NCBI GenBank assembly: GCA_947084925.1
Contig: CAMTUJ010000029.1
Coordinates: 1 to 60,166 of the forward strand
DNA from: JAGPUQ01 sp947084925
Lineage (GTDB): Bacteria > Pseudomonadota > Gammaproteobacteria > Pseudomonadales > Porticoccaceae
DNA: 60,166 nucleotides
Direction: 5' to 3'
Both the position numbers and the translations under genes were made by a program. The notes under the pieces were generated by a model. That model did no database searches and was not told the origin of the DNA. It saw only the letters and a program-made list of their open reading frames with translations. How positions within the stretch are numbered: position 1 is the stretch's first letter; each line of letters starts with the position of its first letter. This document shows positions 9,229-17,695 of this stretch, one piece after another.

Positions 9229-9465
9229 GCACTGTCTCCTCGGTGGCTCGGCCGGCACAGCGCGCCGCCCGCCGGCACGGCCGGTGTGGATGATTGATTT
9301 GAAACGCGCGGAGCGGCTGCCACAGCGCGCAGCCGCCGCGATGGCGGGCGCGCCGTTTCGTCGCAGCCAGCACTGCCGGATTTAAGCCCGAACGATGCGT
9401 TGAACGCAATCTGGATCGCCGGGGGCTGGCATCCGCGCCACGGCGCAGCCCCCCGGAACGGAACT

Positions 9466-10629
9466 TCAGTAGGAACGCGGCAGGTCCAGCACATTGGTGG
9501 CAATGAAGTTGAGCACCATGTTCTGGCTCACCGGTGCCAGGCGCGGCAGCATGGCCTCGCGCATCAGGCGCTCGACGTGGAACTCCTTGGCGTAGCCCAT
9601 GCCGCCGTGGGTGAGCACCGCCTGCTGGCAGGCCTTGAAACCGACTTCGGCGGCCAGGTACTTGGCGCCATTGGCCTCGGCGCCGCAGGGCTTGCCGTTG
9701 TCGTACAGCCAGGCCGCGCGCATCACGCTCAGATAGGCGGCTTCCAGCTCGATCCAGTTTTCCGCCAGCGGGTGCTGCACCGACTGGTTCATGCCGATGG
9801 GCCGGCCGAACACGTTGCGGTCCTTGGCGTACTGCGCCGCCCGCTTGAGCGCGCTGCGGCCCATGCCGACGGACTCGGCGGCGAGCAGGATGCGCTCGGG
9901 GTTGAGGCTGTGCAGGATGTACTGGAAGCCCTTGCCTTCCTCGCCGATGCGGTCGTCGACGGACACTTCGAGGTTGTCGTAGAAGGTCATGTTGGAGTTG
10001 ACCGCCTTGCGACCCATCTTGTGGATCTCCTTGATCTGGACGTGCGCGGGATCCATGTCCGCGTAAAACAGCGTGATGCCTTCGTGAGGCTTCTTGCACT
10101 GGTCGCGGGGCGTGGTGCGCGTCAACAGCATGATCTTGTCGGCCTGTTGCGCCGTGGTGGTCCAGATCTTCTGGCCGTTGATGATGTACTTGTCGCCCTC
10201 GCGTTTGGCGAAAGTCTCGATGCGGGTAGTGTCGAGCCCGGCGTTGGCTTCGGTGACCCCGAAACAGGTTTTCTGTTCGCCCGCGATCAGTGGCGGCAGA
10301 AAGCGCCGCTTCTGGTCGTCGGTGCCGAACACCAGGATCGGGTGGGGGCCGAAGATGTTGATGTGCATGGACGAAGCCGCCGACATGCCGCCGCCCTCGG
10401 CGACCGTCATCATCATCAGCGCGGCTTCCTGCACGCCCAGGTTCGAGCCACCGTAAATCTCGGGCATGGTAATGCCGAGCCAGCCGCCCCTGGCCATGGC
10501 CTGGTAGAAATCCTCCGGAAATTCGCCGGTGTCGTCATGCTCAAGCCAGTAGTCGTCGCCGAAATCCGACATCAGCGCCCGGATGCTGTCGATGATGGCC
10601 TGCTGTTCTGTGGTGATCGCAAAATCCAC
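9466..10629 (-). CDS. Acyl-CoA dehydrogenase family protein
   Basis: The 387-residue protein has acyl-CoA dehydrogenase architecture. The FAD/acyl motif region CFGVTEANAGLDTTRI and the INGQKIWTT strand are followed by the C-terminal helical domain (FGRPIG, THGGMGYAKE). The segment that normally carries the catalytic Glu (Y-E-G-T) reads R-L-A-P-V-S-Q-N, so the base must be elsewhere or the enzyme is unusual. The start is GTG with AGGA eight bases upstream. It is the last gene of a run of three acyl-CoA dehydrogenases, 38 nt after its neighbour. It is likely to act in side-chain or ring-fragment beta-oxidation; the substrate is unknown. Confidence 0.9.
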   Translation of the reverse strand: MDFAITTEQQAIIDSIRALMSDFGDDYWLEHDDTGEFPEDFYQAMARGGWLGITMPEIYGGSNLGVQEAALMMMTVAEGGGMSAASSMHINIFGPHPILVFGTDDQKRRFLPPLIAGEQKTCFGVTEANAGLDTTRIETFAKREGDKYIINGQKIWTTTAQQADKIMLLTRTTPRDQCKKPHEGITLFYADMDPAHVQIKEIHKMGRKAVNSNMTFYDNLEVSVDDRIGEEGKGFQYILHSLNPERILLAAESVGMGRSALKRAAQYAKDRNVFGRPIGMNQSVQHPLAENWIELEAAYLSVMRAAWLYDNGKPCGAEANGAKYLAAEVGFKACQQAVLTHGGMGYAKEFHVERLMREAMLPRLAPVSQNMVLNFIATNVLDLPRSY

Positions 10630-10667
10630 GTGATTATCCTCTCGAAGTTAATCTGTTAACTAATTGA

Positions 10668-11744
10668 TTATTTGTCGGTGACTGCCGTAATTCGCGGCCA
10701 GAGTTGATCCGCGCCCCAGCCGAGCACGGCGTCGCCCAAGCGTCGCGCCCATACCGTCTCGTTGCCGAATTCGTCGCGCCAGGCCCAGGCCCGGCGCGTG
10801 AAATGGTGCAGGCGGTGTTCGTAGGTGAAGCCCATGGCGCCGTGCACCTGATGGGCGATGGCGGGACCGACGCTGGCGGCCTGCCCCAGCCGCACTTTGG
10901 CGGTGGCGATCTCGACCCAGGCATCGGCATCGACAGCGCCGGTAACGGCGACAGCCTCCGCGGCGGCATCCGCCGCCGCGTTGACGGCGGCCGCTTCGCC
11001 GGCGAGGTCGGCGATCATGTGCTGAATGGCCTGGAATTTGCCAATCGGGCGCCCGAACTGCTCCCGTTCGCCGGCGTACTGGATGGCGAGTTCGAGCGCG
11101 GTACCCAGGGCGCCCGCCGCCTGATTCACGCGCACCAGGGCGCCCATGGCATCGATGCTGTCGGCGTCAAGACCAACGGGCGCCGCCGTGCTCAGCGTCG
11201 CCACCGCGCCGTTGAAATCCACCGTATCCCAGGGCTCACCGGCCAGATTGCGGTCTAGTGTGAGCGCACAGGCGGACACCGGGACCGCGACCACAAGGAG
11301 GCGCGCGCCATCACGGGCCAGGGCGACGATCTGCCGCGCCGAACGCGCATGGGGCACCGCCAGCGCCACGCCGGTGACGGCGCCGTTGTTGTCGATCCGA
11401 TGCTCGCCCCGGGCAATGGTCAGCGGCCCTTCCGGAACTTCCAGGCCCGCCTGGGCCAGCAGCCAGCCCGCCAGCAGGGTTTCCGCCAGCGGCACCGGCA
11501 GCGCCGCCGCACCGGCCGCCTTGAGCACGGCAAAGCCGTCGAGCATGCCGGCTCCGGCGCCGCCGCATTCCTCCGGCACCCAGGTGAGATGCAGACCGGA
11601 TGCTTCGATGGCCTGCCACAGCGCGCCTGGCCACTCGCCCTTTTCGGCGGCATTGATGGTCTCGGACGTGCTCAAATCGGCAAACAGGCGCGTCGCCGTG
11701 TCGAGAATGACGGTATCGAGAGTATGGCTGTCGGTTTCGCTCAT
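10668..11744 (-). CDS. Acyl-CoA dehydrogenase family protein, short divergent type
   Basis: The 358-residue protein is a divergent acyl-CoA dehydrogenase. The N-terminal helical domain is recognisable (LTWVPEECGGAGAGMLDG), the middle beta domain is short and degenerate, and the C-terminal domain has FGRPIGKFQAIQHMIADL and HQVHGAMGFTYEH. The usual Y-E-G-T catalytic segment is replaced by AWAWRDEFGNE. Such short, catalytically incomplete subunits pair with a full-length partner in alpha2beta2 dehydrogenases such as mycobacterial ChsE/FadE26-FadE27-type enzymes. The full-length gene directly upstream (11797-12963) is the obvious partner. Heteromer formation is inference. Confidence 0.88.
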   Translation of the reverse strand: MSETDSHTLDTVILDTATRLFADLSTSETINAAEKGEWPGALWQAIEASGLHLTWVPEECGGAGAGMLDGFAVLKAAGAAALPVPLAETLLAGWLLAQAGLEVPEGPLTIARGEHRIDNNGAVTGVALAVPHARSARQIVALARDGARLLVVAVPVSACALTLDRNLAGEPWDTVDFNGAVATLSTAAPVGLDADSIDAMGALVRVNQAAGALGTALELAIQYAGEREQFGRPIGKFQAIQHMIADLAGEAAAVNAAADAAAEAVAVTGAVDADAWVEIATAKVRLGQAASVGPAIAHQVHGAMGFTYEHRLHHFTRRAWAWRDEFGNETVWARRLGDAVLGWGADQLWPRITAVTDK

Positions 11745-11796
11745 GGATCGCTTCCGTGGGTTGTCGGGGCAGTGATGCGGAGGATGCGGGAGGCGA

Positions 11797-12963
11797 TCAA
11801 CGCAATCCCAGTTGGCGAACGATCATGCCCTTCAGCACTTCGTTGGTGCCGCCGCGCAGCGTCGAGGACGGCACGCGCAGGATGGCCTCGCGCAGCAGGC
11901 GCGGCAGTACTCCGCTGGAGCCGAGCAGCACCGACTCCGGCAGCACCACCCGCAACTGTTCGATCAGTTCGCGCTCGAAACGGGTGGCCATGTCCTTGAC
12001 CAGGGCGGCCTCGGTTTCCGGCGACTTGCCTTCCTGCAGCAGACCCGCGATACCCAGTGACATGCGCCGCAGCGTCTTGATGCGCGCCACCAGATGGCCG
12101 AGCACCTCGCGGGTACGGTCGTCGGGATTGGCGGCCAGCACCTGCATAGCCTCGCGCAGGGCGATGAAGCTGCTCAGAAAGCGCTCGGGGCCGGAGCGTT
12201 CGAGGGCGAGTTCCCCAACCACCAGGCTCCAGCCATGCCCCTCCTTGCCCAGCAGATGGGACTCGGGCACGAACACGTCTTCGAACAACGTCTCGTTGAA
12301 GTGAACCTGGCCGCCGATGTCCTCGATGCCGCGCACCGTCACGCCGGGGGCTTTCAGATCGATGATGAGCTGCGAGAGCCCCTGGTGGCGTTCTTTCTCA
12401 TCCGCCGGCGCGGTGCGCACCAGGGAGATCATGTAGTCGCAGCCTTCGCCGTGGGCACCGGTGGACCAGATCTTGCGGCCGTTGACCTTCCAGCCGCCCG
12501 CGACCTTGTCCGCGCGGGTGCGCACCGAGGCGAGGTCGGAGCCGGTGTTGGGTTCGCTCATGCCGATGGCGCAGAAGGTCTGGCCCGCCGCCATGCGCGG
12601 CAGCGCGCGGTTTTTCACCTCGTCGCTGGCGTGGCGCAGCATTTGAGTACCGCTCTGGCGATCGGCGATCCAGTGCGCCATCACCGGCGCACCGGCGGCG
12701 AGCATTTCCTCGGTGACCACGTAGCGTTCGAGAAAGCTGCGCTCGTGGCCGCCGTACTGCCGGGGCCAGGTCATGCCGAGCCAGCCGCGCTGGCCGAGCT
12801 TGCGGCTGAACTCGGCGGAAAACCCGGACGCCCAGCAGTCGGCCATGGGGACATAGCCGCCACTGGCGCGTTCGGCGGCGAGAAACTCCCGCACTTCCTG
12901 GCGCAATGCGCGCGCCGCCGCCGGCATGGTGACGCGGGGAAAACGAAATCGACTGCTGGACAT
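11797..12963 (-). CDS. Acyl-CoA dehydrogenase family protein
   Basis: The 388-residue acyl-CoA dehydrogenase shows FCAIGMSEPNTGSDLASVRT (FAD/acyl contact), VNGRKIWSTGAH and a C-terminal LRGGTNEVLKGMI segment. The usual Y-E-G-T Glu is replaced by R-G-G-T. A Glu in LALERSGPER lies about where isovaleryl-CoA-type and steroid-type dehydrogenases keep their base. The ATG at 12963 is preceded by AGAGGAG; an upstream TTG at 12990 is rejected. It probably forms a heteromeric enzyme with the short dehydrogenase encoded 52 nt downstream. The substrate may be a branched or cyclic acyl-CoA. Confidence 0.9.
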   Translation of the reverse strand: MSSSRFRFPRVTMPAAARALRQEVREFLAAERASGGYVPMADCWASGFSAEFSRKLGQRGWLGMTWPRQYGGHERSFLERYVVTEEMLAAGAPVMAHWIADRQSGTQMLRHASDEVKNRALPRMAAGQTFCAIGMSEPNTGSDLASVRTRADKVAGGWKVNGRKIWSTGAHGEGCDYMISLVRTAPADEKERHQGLSQLIIDLKAPGVTVRGIEDIGGQVHFNETLFEDVFVPESHLLGKEGHGWSLVVGELALERSGPERFLSSFIALREAMQVLAANPDDRTREVLGHLVARIKTLRRMSLGIAGLLQEGKSPETEAALVKDMATRFERELIEQLRVVLPESVLLGSSGVLPRLLREAILRVPSSTLRGGTNEVLKGMIVRQLGLR

Positions 12964-13033
12964 GCGCCCCGCTCCTCTCTCTTGCCGCAACTAAACGATC
13001 TGTGGGTCTGGTTCGACGAAGTCCCGCCGCGCC

Positions 13034-14458
13034 TCAACCGCCGATCAGGATGGCTTTTTCCTCGGTGTACTCGACCAGCCCACTGGCGCCCCATTCGCGG
13101 CCGTTGCCGGATTTCTTGTAGCCACCGAAGGGCGCGGCAAAGCTGAACGCGGGACCGTTCACCTTGACCTGGCCGGCGCGCAACTGCCGCGCGATGCGCA
13201 TCTGGGTCTCGCGATCTTCCGCCCACACGCCGCTGGAGAGACCGAATTCGGTATCGTTGGCGATGGCGATGGCTTCGTCTTCGGTGCGGTATTTCAACAG
13301 GCAGAGCACCGGACCGAAAATTTCTTCCTGCGCGATGGCCATGTCGTTGGTGACATCGGCAAACACCGTGGGCTTGACGTAAGCACCGCGCGTCAGCCCT
13401 TCGGGCCGCTCGGTACCGCCCGCCACCAGGCGCGCGCCTTCGGCGATGCCTTTCTCGATGTAACGCACCACGCTGTCGCGGGCGCGCATCGAGCTCAACG
13501 GGCCGAGGAAGGAAGCCTTGTCGGTGGGATCGCCGACTTTCAGCGAATCGGCGACGGTTCTGGCGACTTCGACGGCTTCGTCGTACTGGGATTCATGCAC
13601 CAGGATGCGGCTCAACTGCACGCACATCTGTCCGGAATTGAACATGGAATCCTTGATCACATACTTGATGGCCTTGGCCACGTTGGCGCCCGGCGCCACC
13701 ACGAAGGGCGACTTGCCACCCAGCTCCTGACACACCCGCTTGACACCGCCCGCCGCTGCCTTCGCAATCTGCACACCGACTTCGGTCGAGCCTGTGAAGG
13801 ACACCATATCCACTTCCGGATGGGTGGAGAGCGCGTCGCCCATCACCGAGCCCTTGCCGGTCACCAGATTGAACACGCCCGCCGGCAGCCCGACCTGTTC
13901 ACAGGCTTCGGCGAAAATGAAACAGGACAGCGGGGTCTGCTCGCTTGGCTTGAGCACCGAGGTGCAACCGGCGGCCAGTGCCGGACCCACCTTGGCGATC
14001 ACCTGGAACAGCGGGAAATTCCAGGGCGTGATGAAGGCGCATACGCCCACGGGTTCGCGCACCACCAGATAGCCTTCTTCCTGGCGTTCTTCTTCCATGG
14101 TGTGCGCCAGATTCCCGAAGATCGACAGGCCCTGAATGGGGCCATTCACCTGGATGCCCTTGGCGAAATGCACCGGGATGCCCATCTCCTGGGAAATGAG
14201 GCTCGCGAGCTCGTCGGCGCGCTCGGTCAGTTTGGCGCAGATCGCATCGATATAACCCTTGCGCTCGGCCGCGGAAGTTCGCGACCAGGAATGAAACGCG
14301 CGACGCGCGGCGGCCACGGCGCTATCGACATCCTGCGGATGGGACGCCGGCACCCGGGCAAACGCTGCTTCGGTGGCGGGATTGACGAGCGTGCTGAATT
14401 CGCCGCTGCTGGCCGCCACCCATTTGCCGTCGATAAAAATCTTGTTGTACTCGATCAT
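13034..14458 (-). CDS. Aldehyde dehydrogenase family protein
   Basis: The 474-residue NAD(P)-dependent aldehyde dehydrogenase has the Rossmann GSTEVG at 223-228, catalytic Glu245 (QELGGKSP) and nucleophilic Cys279 (NSGQMC). It ends near residue 474 as usual for the superfamily. The start at ATG 14458 (MIEYNKIF) has GGGGGA upstream and fits the family N-terminus; the longer frame to 14584 runs into a repeat element and is rejected. It probably oxidises an aldehyde to the acid that is later CoA-activated in the same catabolic island. The exact substrate is unknown. Confidence 0.93.
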   Translation of the reverse strand: MIEYNKIFIDGKWVAASSGEFSTLVNPATEAAFARVPASHPQDVDSAVAAARRAFHSWSRTSAAERKGYIDAICAKLTERADELASLISQEMGIPVHFAKGIQVNGPIQGLSIFGNLAHTMEEERQEEGYLVVREPVGVCAFITPWNFPLFQVIAKVGPALAAGCTSVLKPSEQTPLSCFIFAEACEQVGLPAGVFNLVTGKGSVMGDALSTHPEVDMVSFTGSTEVGVQIAKAAAGGVKRVCQELGGKSPFVVAPGANVAKAIKYVIKDSMFNSGQMCVQLSRILVHESQYDEAVEVARTVADSLKVGDPTDKASFLGPLSSMRARDSVVRYIEKGIAEGARLVAGGTERPEGLTRGAYVKPTVFADVTNDMAIAQEEIFGPVLCLLKYRTEDEAIAIANDTEFGLSSGVWAEDRETQMRIARQLRAGQVKVNGPAFSFAAPFGGYKKSGNGREWGASGLVEYTEEKAILIGG

Positions 14459-14497
14459 TTTGTTATCCCCCTGCAAAAAATTGGCCCCTGCAAAAAG

Positions 14498-14639
14498 CAA
14501 GGGCGTCCCGAATAACCACATAACCGTCGTTCCCGCGCAGAGCCTGCCCTCGCGAAGGCGGGGGCGGGAACCCAGGGAAATCAAAGCCTTCTGGATGCCC
14601 GCCTACGCGGGCATGACGGATATTCAGAGTGTCCTTAAG
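14498..14639 (-). repeat. MITE-like palindromic repeat, copy 1
   Basis: The element lies between the aldehyde dehydrogenase and esterase genes. It has imperfect terminal inverted repeats (consensus like TAAGGA-N2-CTCTGAATA), a first hairpin built on GTTCCCGC...GCGGGAAC around 14529-14571, and a second on ATGCCCGC...GCGGGCAT around 14593-14616. A second copy lies in inverted orientation at 59937-60050. It has no coding capacity, which suggests a non-autonomous mobile element of the widespread GTCATTCCCGCG...GGAATCCAG hairpin type. Confidence 0.75.
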
Positions 14640-14676
14640 CCTGCCAAATAGCAATCGCGGCCGGTCGGCGCGCCCT

Positions 14677-15588
14677 TCAGGCAAGCCCGAGCCTAGGCCG
14701 CATCCAGGCGGCAATCCTGGCGACGGCGTCGTCTGCCTCGGGCGCATTGCCCACCATGAACTGGAACACATGCTGCATTTCCGGAAACACCTGGAGCTGC
14801 ACATCCACGCCGGCGGCCTTGGCCTTCTCGACGAAACGCTCGCTATCCGACAGCAGACCTTCGTAGGCGCCGACCTGTACCAGCGTGGGCGGAAAGCCCT
14901 TGAGATCGGCGTAAAGCGGGTTGGCGAAGGGATCGGTCCGCGAACCTTTCTCGCCCAGGAACGCCGCGCTCATGCCCTCCAATACACCGGGCGCCACCAG
15001 CAGATCCTTGTCGGCATTGGTCTTCAGGCTCTCGCCCTTGCCTTCCATGTCGTACCAGGGCGAGATGGGCGCGCAGGCGGCCGGCAGTGGATGGCCCTTG
15101 TGACGGGCGTAGAGAATCATGCTGGTGCACAGGTTGCCGCCGGCGGAATCTCCCGTGGTACCGATATGCTCGGGCTTGAAACCGAGTTCCAGCAGCTTGG
15201 CGTACACCGCCACCGCCTGCTCGACGATACCCGGGTGCGGGTTTTCGGGCGCGCGGGTGTAGTCCAGGGTGAATGTCGGGCAGCCCATCGCCTTTGCCAG
15301 ATGGCCATACAGCTTGCGGTGACTCTTGCTGGAACCCACCACGAGACCGCCGCCGTGGCAGCAGATCACCGCCCGACTCTTGTCCGCGTCGACCGGAGTG
15401 GCCCAGATGCCGGGCACGCCCGCAATGGTCGCCTCGCGGAATTCCACACCCTGGGGTTCGGATGACAGATCGCCCCAGCCGTCGAACAGCTCGCGCAGCT
15501 GGTCGAGGGGCATGTCACCGCCCAGGGTCAGCTTGCTCTGCCAATCCCGGTACAGGTTGTCGATCAGTTGCGCCTGTTTGCTGGCCAT
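14677..15588 (-). CDS. Alpha/beta hydrolase, hormone-sensitive-lipase (HSL) type esterase
   Basis: The 303-residue alpha/beta hydrolase has the HSL-family oxyanion motif HGGG at 78-81, nucleophile Ser148 in GDSAG, and the catalytic Asp (TDPFANP region) and His (EMQHVFQ) near the C-terminus. The ATG at 15588 has GAGGT upstream; a longer frame to 15696 lacks support. HSL-type enzymes hydrolyse short acyl esters or lactones. It lies within the acyl-CoA catabolic run on the same strand, so ester or lactone opening of the pathway substrate is plausible but unproven. Confidence 0.9.
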   Translation of the reverse strand: MASKQAQLIDNLYRDWQSKLTLGGDMPLDQLRELFDGWGDLSSEPQGVEFREATIAGVPGIWATPVDADKSRAVICCHGGGLVVGSSKSHRKLYGHLAKAMGCPTFTLDYTRAPENPHPGIVEQAVAVYAKLLELGFKPEHIGTTGDSAGGNLCTSMILYARHKGHPLPAACAPISPWYDMEGKGESLKTNADKDLLVAPGVLEGMSAAFLGEKGSRTDPFANPLYADLKGFPPTLVQVGAYEGLLSDSERFVEKAKAAGVDVQLQVFPEMQHVFQFMVGNAPEADDAVARIAAWMRPRLGLA

Positions 15589-15752
15589 CGGACTTACCTC
15601 TATTTTGGTTTGATGTCGAAATCGGATGCGCTGGTGGTGCGGCGGGTTGGGGGCATCATAGAAGCCCCCCCGTTGCCCGGCAACTGTGGCGCTCAACAGG
15701 CCAGTTGACGGTGGGCGGCACTATCGCCACTCCTCAGTGCAGTTGGCACGGT

Positions 15753-16478
15753 TCATTGTGTACCTTGCTGGACGACACTTGCTCCGATGCCGTTCGGATG
15801 GCTCACGATCCGTTCAATCATCTCGACAGCCAGGGACTCGTAGCCTTGCCGGATATCATCACTGGCGACCGCGCCTCGTAGGTTGATCACGCCAGTCTCA
15901 AAAACCTGCTTGATTTGGTGCCAGCTTAGGTTAGGAATCCCTGGAACTGCTTGAAAAGCCGGGAGAAGAGTGACAAGAGCGGTAGGAGTAGATTGGGACA
16001 TCGCAGACAGAGCGGCCCGCTGCTGGTCCAGCTGAATGCAAAGATCTTCTACATTGAACGGTGCCGTTTTTGCCTCCACCCAAACCCTAGGCCCGTCTGC
16101 TAGCCCAAAACCGATGTCTGAACGACAATTCCGCTTTGCGCCCTTAAGCTGCAACGATGGATATCTAAAAATAGACACAGTTTGGGACGCCAGCAGAGGC
16201 TCTATCGCTGCTTCGGCCTCTGAAGAGAGCGCGGCAACCTTACCAAGCAGGGGGTAAAGAAACATGGACTGTGGAAGAAGCTCCAATGAGCGAAGTAACT
16301 CCCATGTGAGCACTTCTTCTTTTGTCCAGGATCGCTTAAGCGCGGTGGTTCGATAGTGGAACCAGTGCAGCACCTCCACCAGATAGGAGCGCTGCCCAGG
16401 CGATGTTCCCAGCCAATGAGAAAACTCGGTGTCTTGTAAGGCGGAAGAACTCTTTTTCATGTCGTCCAACACTACCAT
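15753..16478 (-). CDS. Uncharacterised protein with PD-(D/E)XK nuclease-like motif
   Basis: I do not recognise the family of this 241-residue protein. Residues 105-140 show a pattern consistent with a PD-(D/E)XK nuclease core: Asp121 in RSDIGFG, then Glu135-Ala-Lys137 in VWVEAKT. The rest is predicted mainly helical and has no signal peptide or membrane segment. Base composition is clearly lower in GC (near the low-to-mid 50s) than the flanking genes, suggesting recent acquisition. Its ATG overlaps the TAA of the CoA-transferase gene by one base (TAATG); a second in-frame ATG at 16460 is possible. No methyltransferase or defence partner is adjacent. A restriction-, repair- or defence-type nuclease is possible. 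Confidence 0.75.
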   Translation of the reverse strand: MVVLDDMKKSSSALQDTEFSHWLGTSPGQRSYLVEVLHWFHYRTTALKRSWTKEEVLTWELLRSLELLPQSMFLYPLLGKVAALSSEAEAAIEPLLASQTVSIFRYPSLQLKGAKRNCRSDIGFGLADGPRVWVEAKTAPFNVEDLCIQLDQQRAALSAMSQSTPTALVTLLPAFQAVPGIPNLSWHQIKQVFETGVINLRGAVASDDIRQGYESLAVEMIERIVSHPNGIGASVVQQGTQ

Positions 16479-17692
16479 TAGGGACCGGCCACGATGCCGG
16501 CGTCGTGGAGCCGGCCGATTTCGGCGCCGGACAAGCCCAGTTCATCCGCCAGAATCTGGTCGGTGTGTTCGCCGAGGCGCGGCGCGGGCGCGACCGGCGC
16601 GCGCGCAAACTGCGCGAAATTGAGCGGATTGCCCGGCGCCAGATAGCGGCCGATGCCGGGCTGCTCGATCTCGTTGAACAGGGGATTGGCGGGCGAGCAC
16701 TCGGGGTCGGAGGCAACCAGCTCAGCCACGCTCTGGTACTTGCCCCAGCAGACGCCGTGCGCGTCGAGCCGCGCGCGCACTTCCGCGAACGAGTGCGCGG
16801 CAAACCAGGGGGCGAGAATCCCGGTGATCTGCTCGCGGGCACGAAAGCGGTTGCCCTCGGCGCGCAGATCGAGCCCCAGACGCACGCCCAACTGGTCGAG
16901 CGCGTCGCCCAGTCCGGTGGCCTTGCGGATCGCGCTCCACTGGTTGCCGGTGAGGCCCACGATCATCACGCGGCGGCCGTCGGCGGTGACGAAATCCTTG
17001 CCGTAGGCGCCGTAGAGGTAGTTGCCGCAGGCGTCGCGTTCGCCGTTGATCTGCGCCTCGGCGATGAAGCCGAGATGTCCGAGGGTCGCCAGCGCGACAT
17101 CGGCGAGCGCGAGCTGGACGAACTGGCCGGCGCCGGTCTTGCGGCGGTGGCGTTCGGCGGCGAGCAGGCCAAGCGCGAGCGTCTGGCCGGTGATGACATC
17201 CCAGGCGGCCAGCACATGATTGACGGGTTCGTCGCCAGTGCCGGTGAGATAGGGGAAACCCACCTCGCAGTTGAGGGTGTAATCCACCGCGCTGCCGCCG
17301 TGGCGGTCGCCGGTGAGATTCACATAGATCAAGTCGTCGCGCTGGCGCTTCAGGCTCTCCCAGGACAGCCAGCCGCGCGCCGGAAAATTGCTGATGAACA
17401 GCCCCGCGTCTTCGCCGGGCGCGCCGATCAGCCGCGCCAGAATTTCCTGCCCTTCCGGCTTGCGGAAGTCCACCGCAATCGAGCGCTTGCCCTTGTTGAG
17501 ACCGGCCCAGAACAGGCTGTTGTCGTGTTGATCGACCGGCCAGCGGCGGTAGTCGAGACCGCCGCCGATGAGGTCGAAGCGGATCACGTCCGCGCCCAGT
17601 TGTGCCAGCGTCATGGCTCCCGAGGGAGCGGCGACAAAGGCCGCGCCTTCGATCACCCGCATCCCCGAGAGAATCTGCTCCACGGCCGCCAC
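16478..17692 (-). CDS. CaiB/BaiF (family III) CoA-transferase
   Basis: The 404-residue family III acyl-CoA transferase, or possibly alpha-methylacyl-CoA racemase-like, begins with the signature GMRVIEGAAFVAAPSGAMTLAQLGADVIRFD. It continues with NKGKRSIAVDF, FISNFPARGW and the interlocked-dimer C-terminal part. The conserved Asp is probably in the AAWDVITG segment. The start is GTG, three bases after the MaoC stop, implying co-translation. It would activate or recycle the CoA thioester of the pathway acid, or epimerise a 2-methyl branch as in steroid or isoprenoid chain degradation. Confidence 0.92.
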   Translation of the reverse strand: MAAVEQILSGMRVIEGAAFVAAPSGAMTLAQLGADVIRFDLIGGGLDYRRWPVDQHDNSLFWAGLNKGKRSIAVDFRKPEGQEILARLIGAPGEDAGLFISNFPARGWLSWESLKRQRDDLIYVNLTGDRHGGSAVDYTLNCEVGFPYLTGTGDEPVNHVLAAWDVITGQTLALGLLAAERHRRKTGAGQFVQLALADVALATLGHLGFIAEAQINGERDACGNYLYGAYGKDFVTADGRRVMIVGLTGNQWSAIRKATGLGDALDQLGVRLGLDLRAEGNRFRAREQITGILAPWFAAHSFAEVRARLDAHGVCWGKYQSVAELVASDPECSPANPLFNEIEQPGIGRYLAPGNPLNFAQFARAPVAPAPRLGEHTDQILADELGLSGAEIGRLHDAGIVAGP

Positions 17693-17695
17693 TGC

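Noticed and set aside
15753..16478. Reading this gene as part of the CoA-transferase pathway
   Set aside because: Its composition and nuclease-like motif do not fit a metabolic enzyme; only the one-base overlap links it to the operon.
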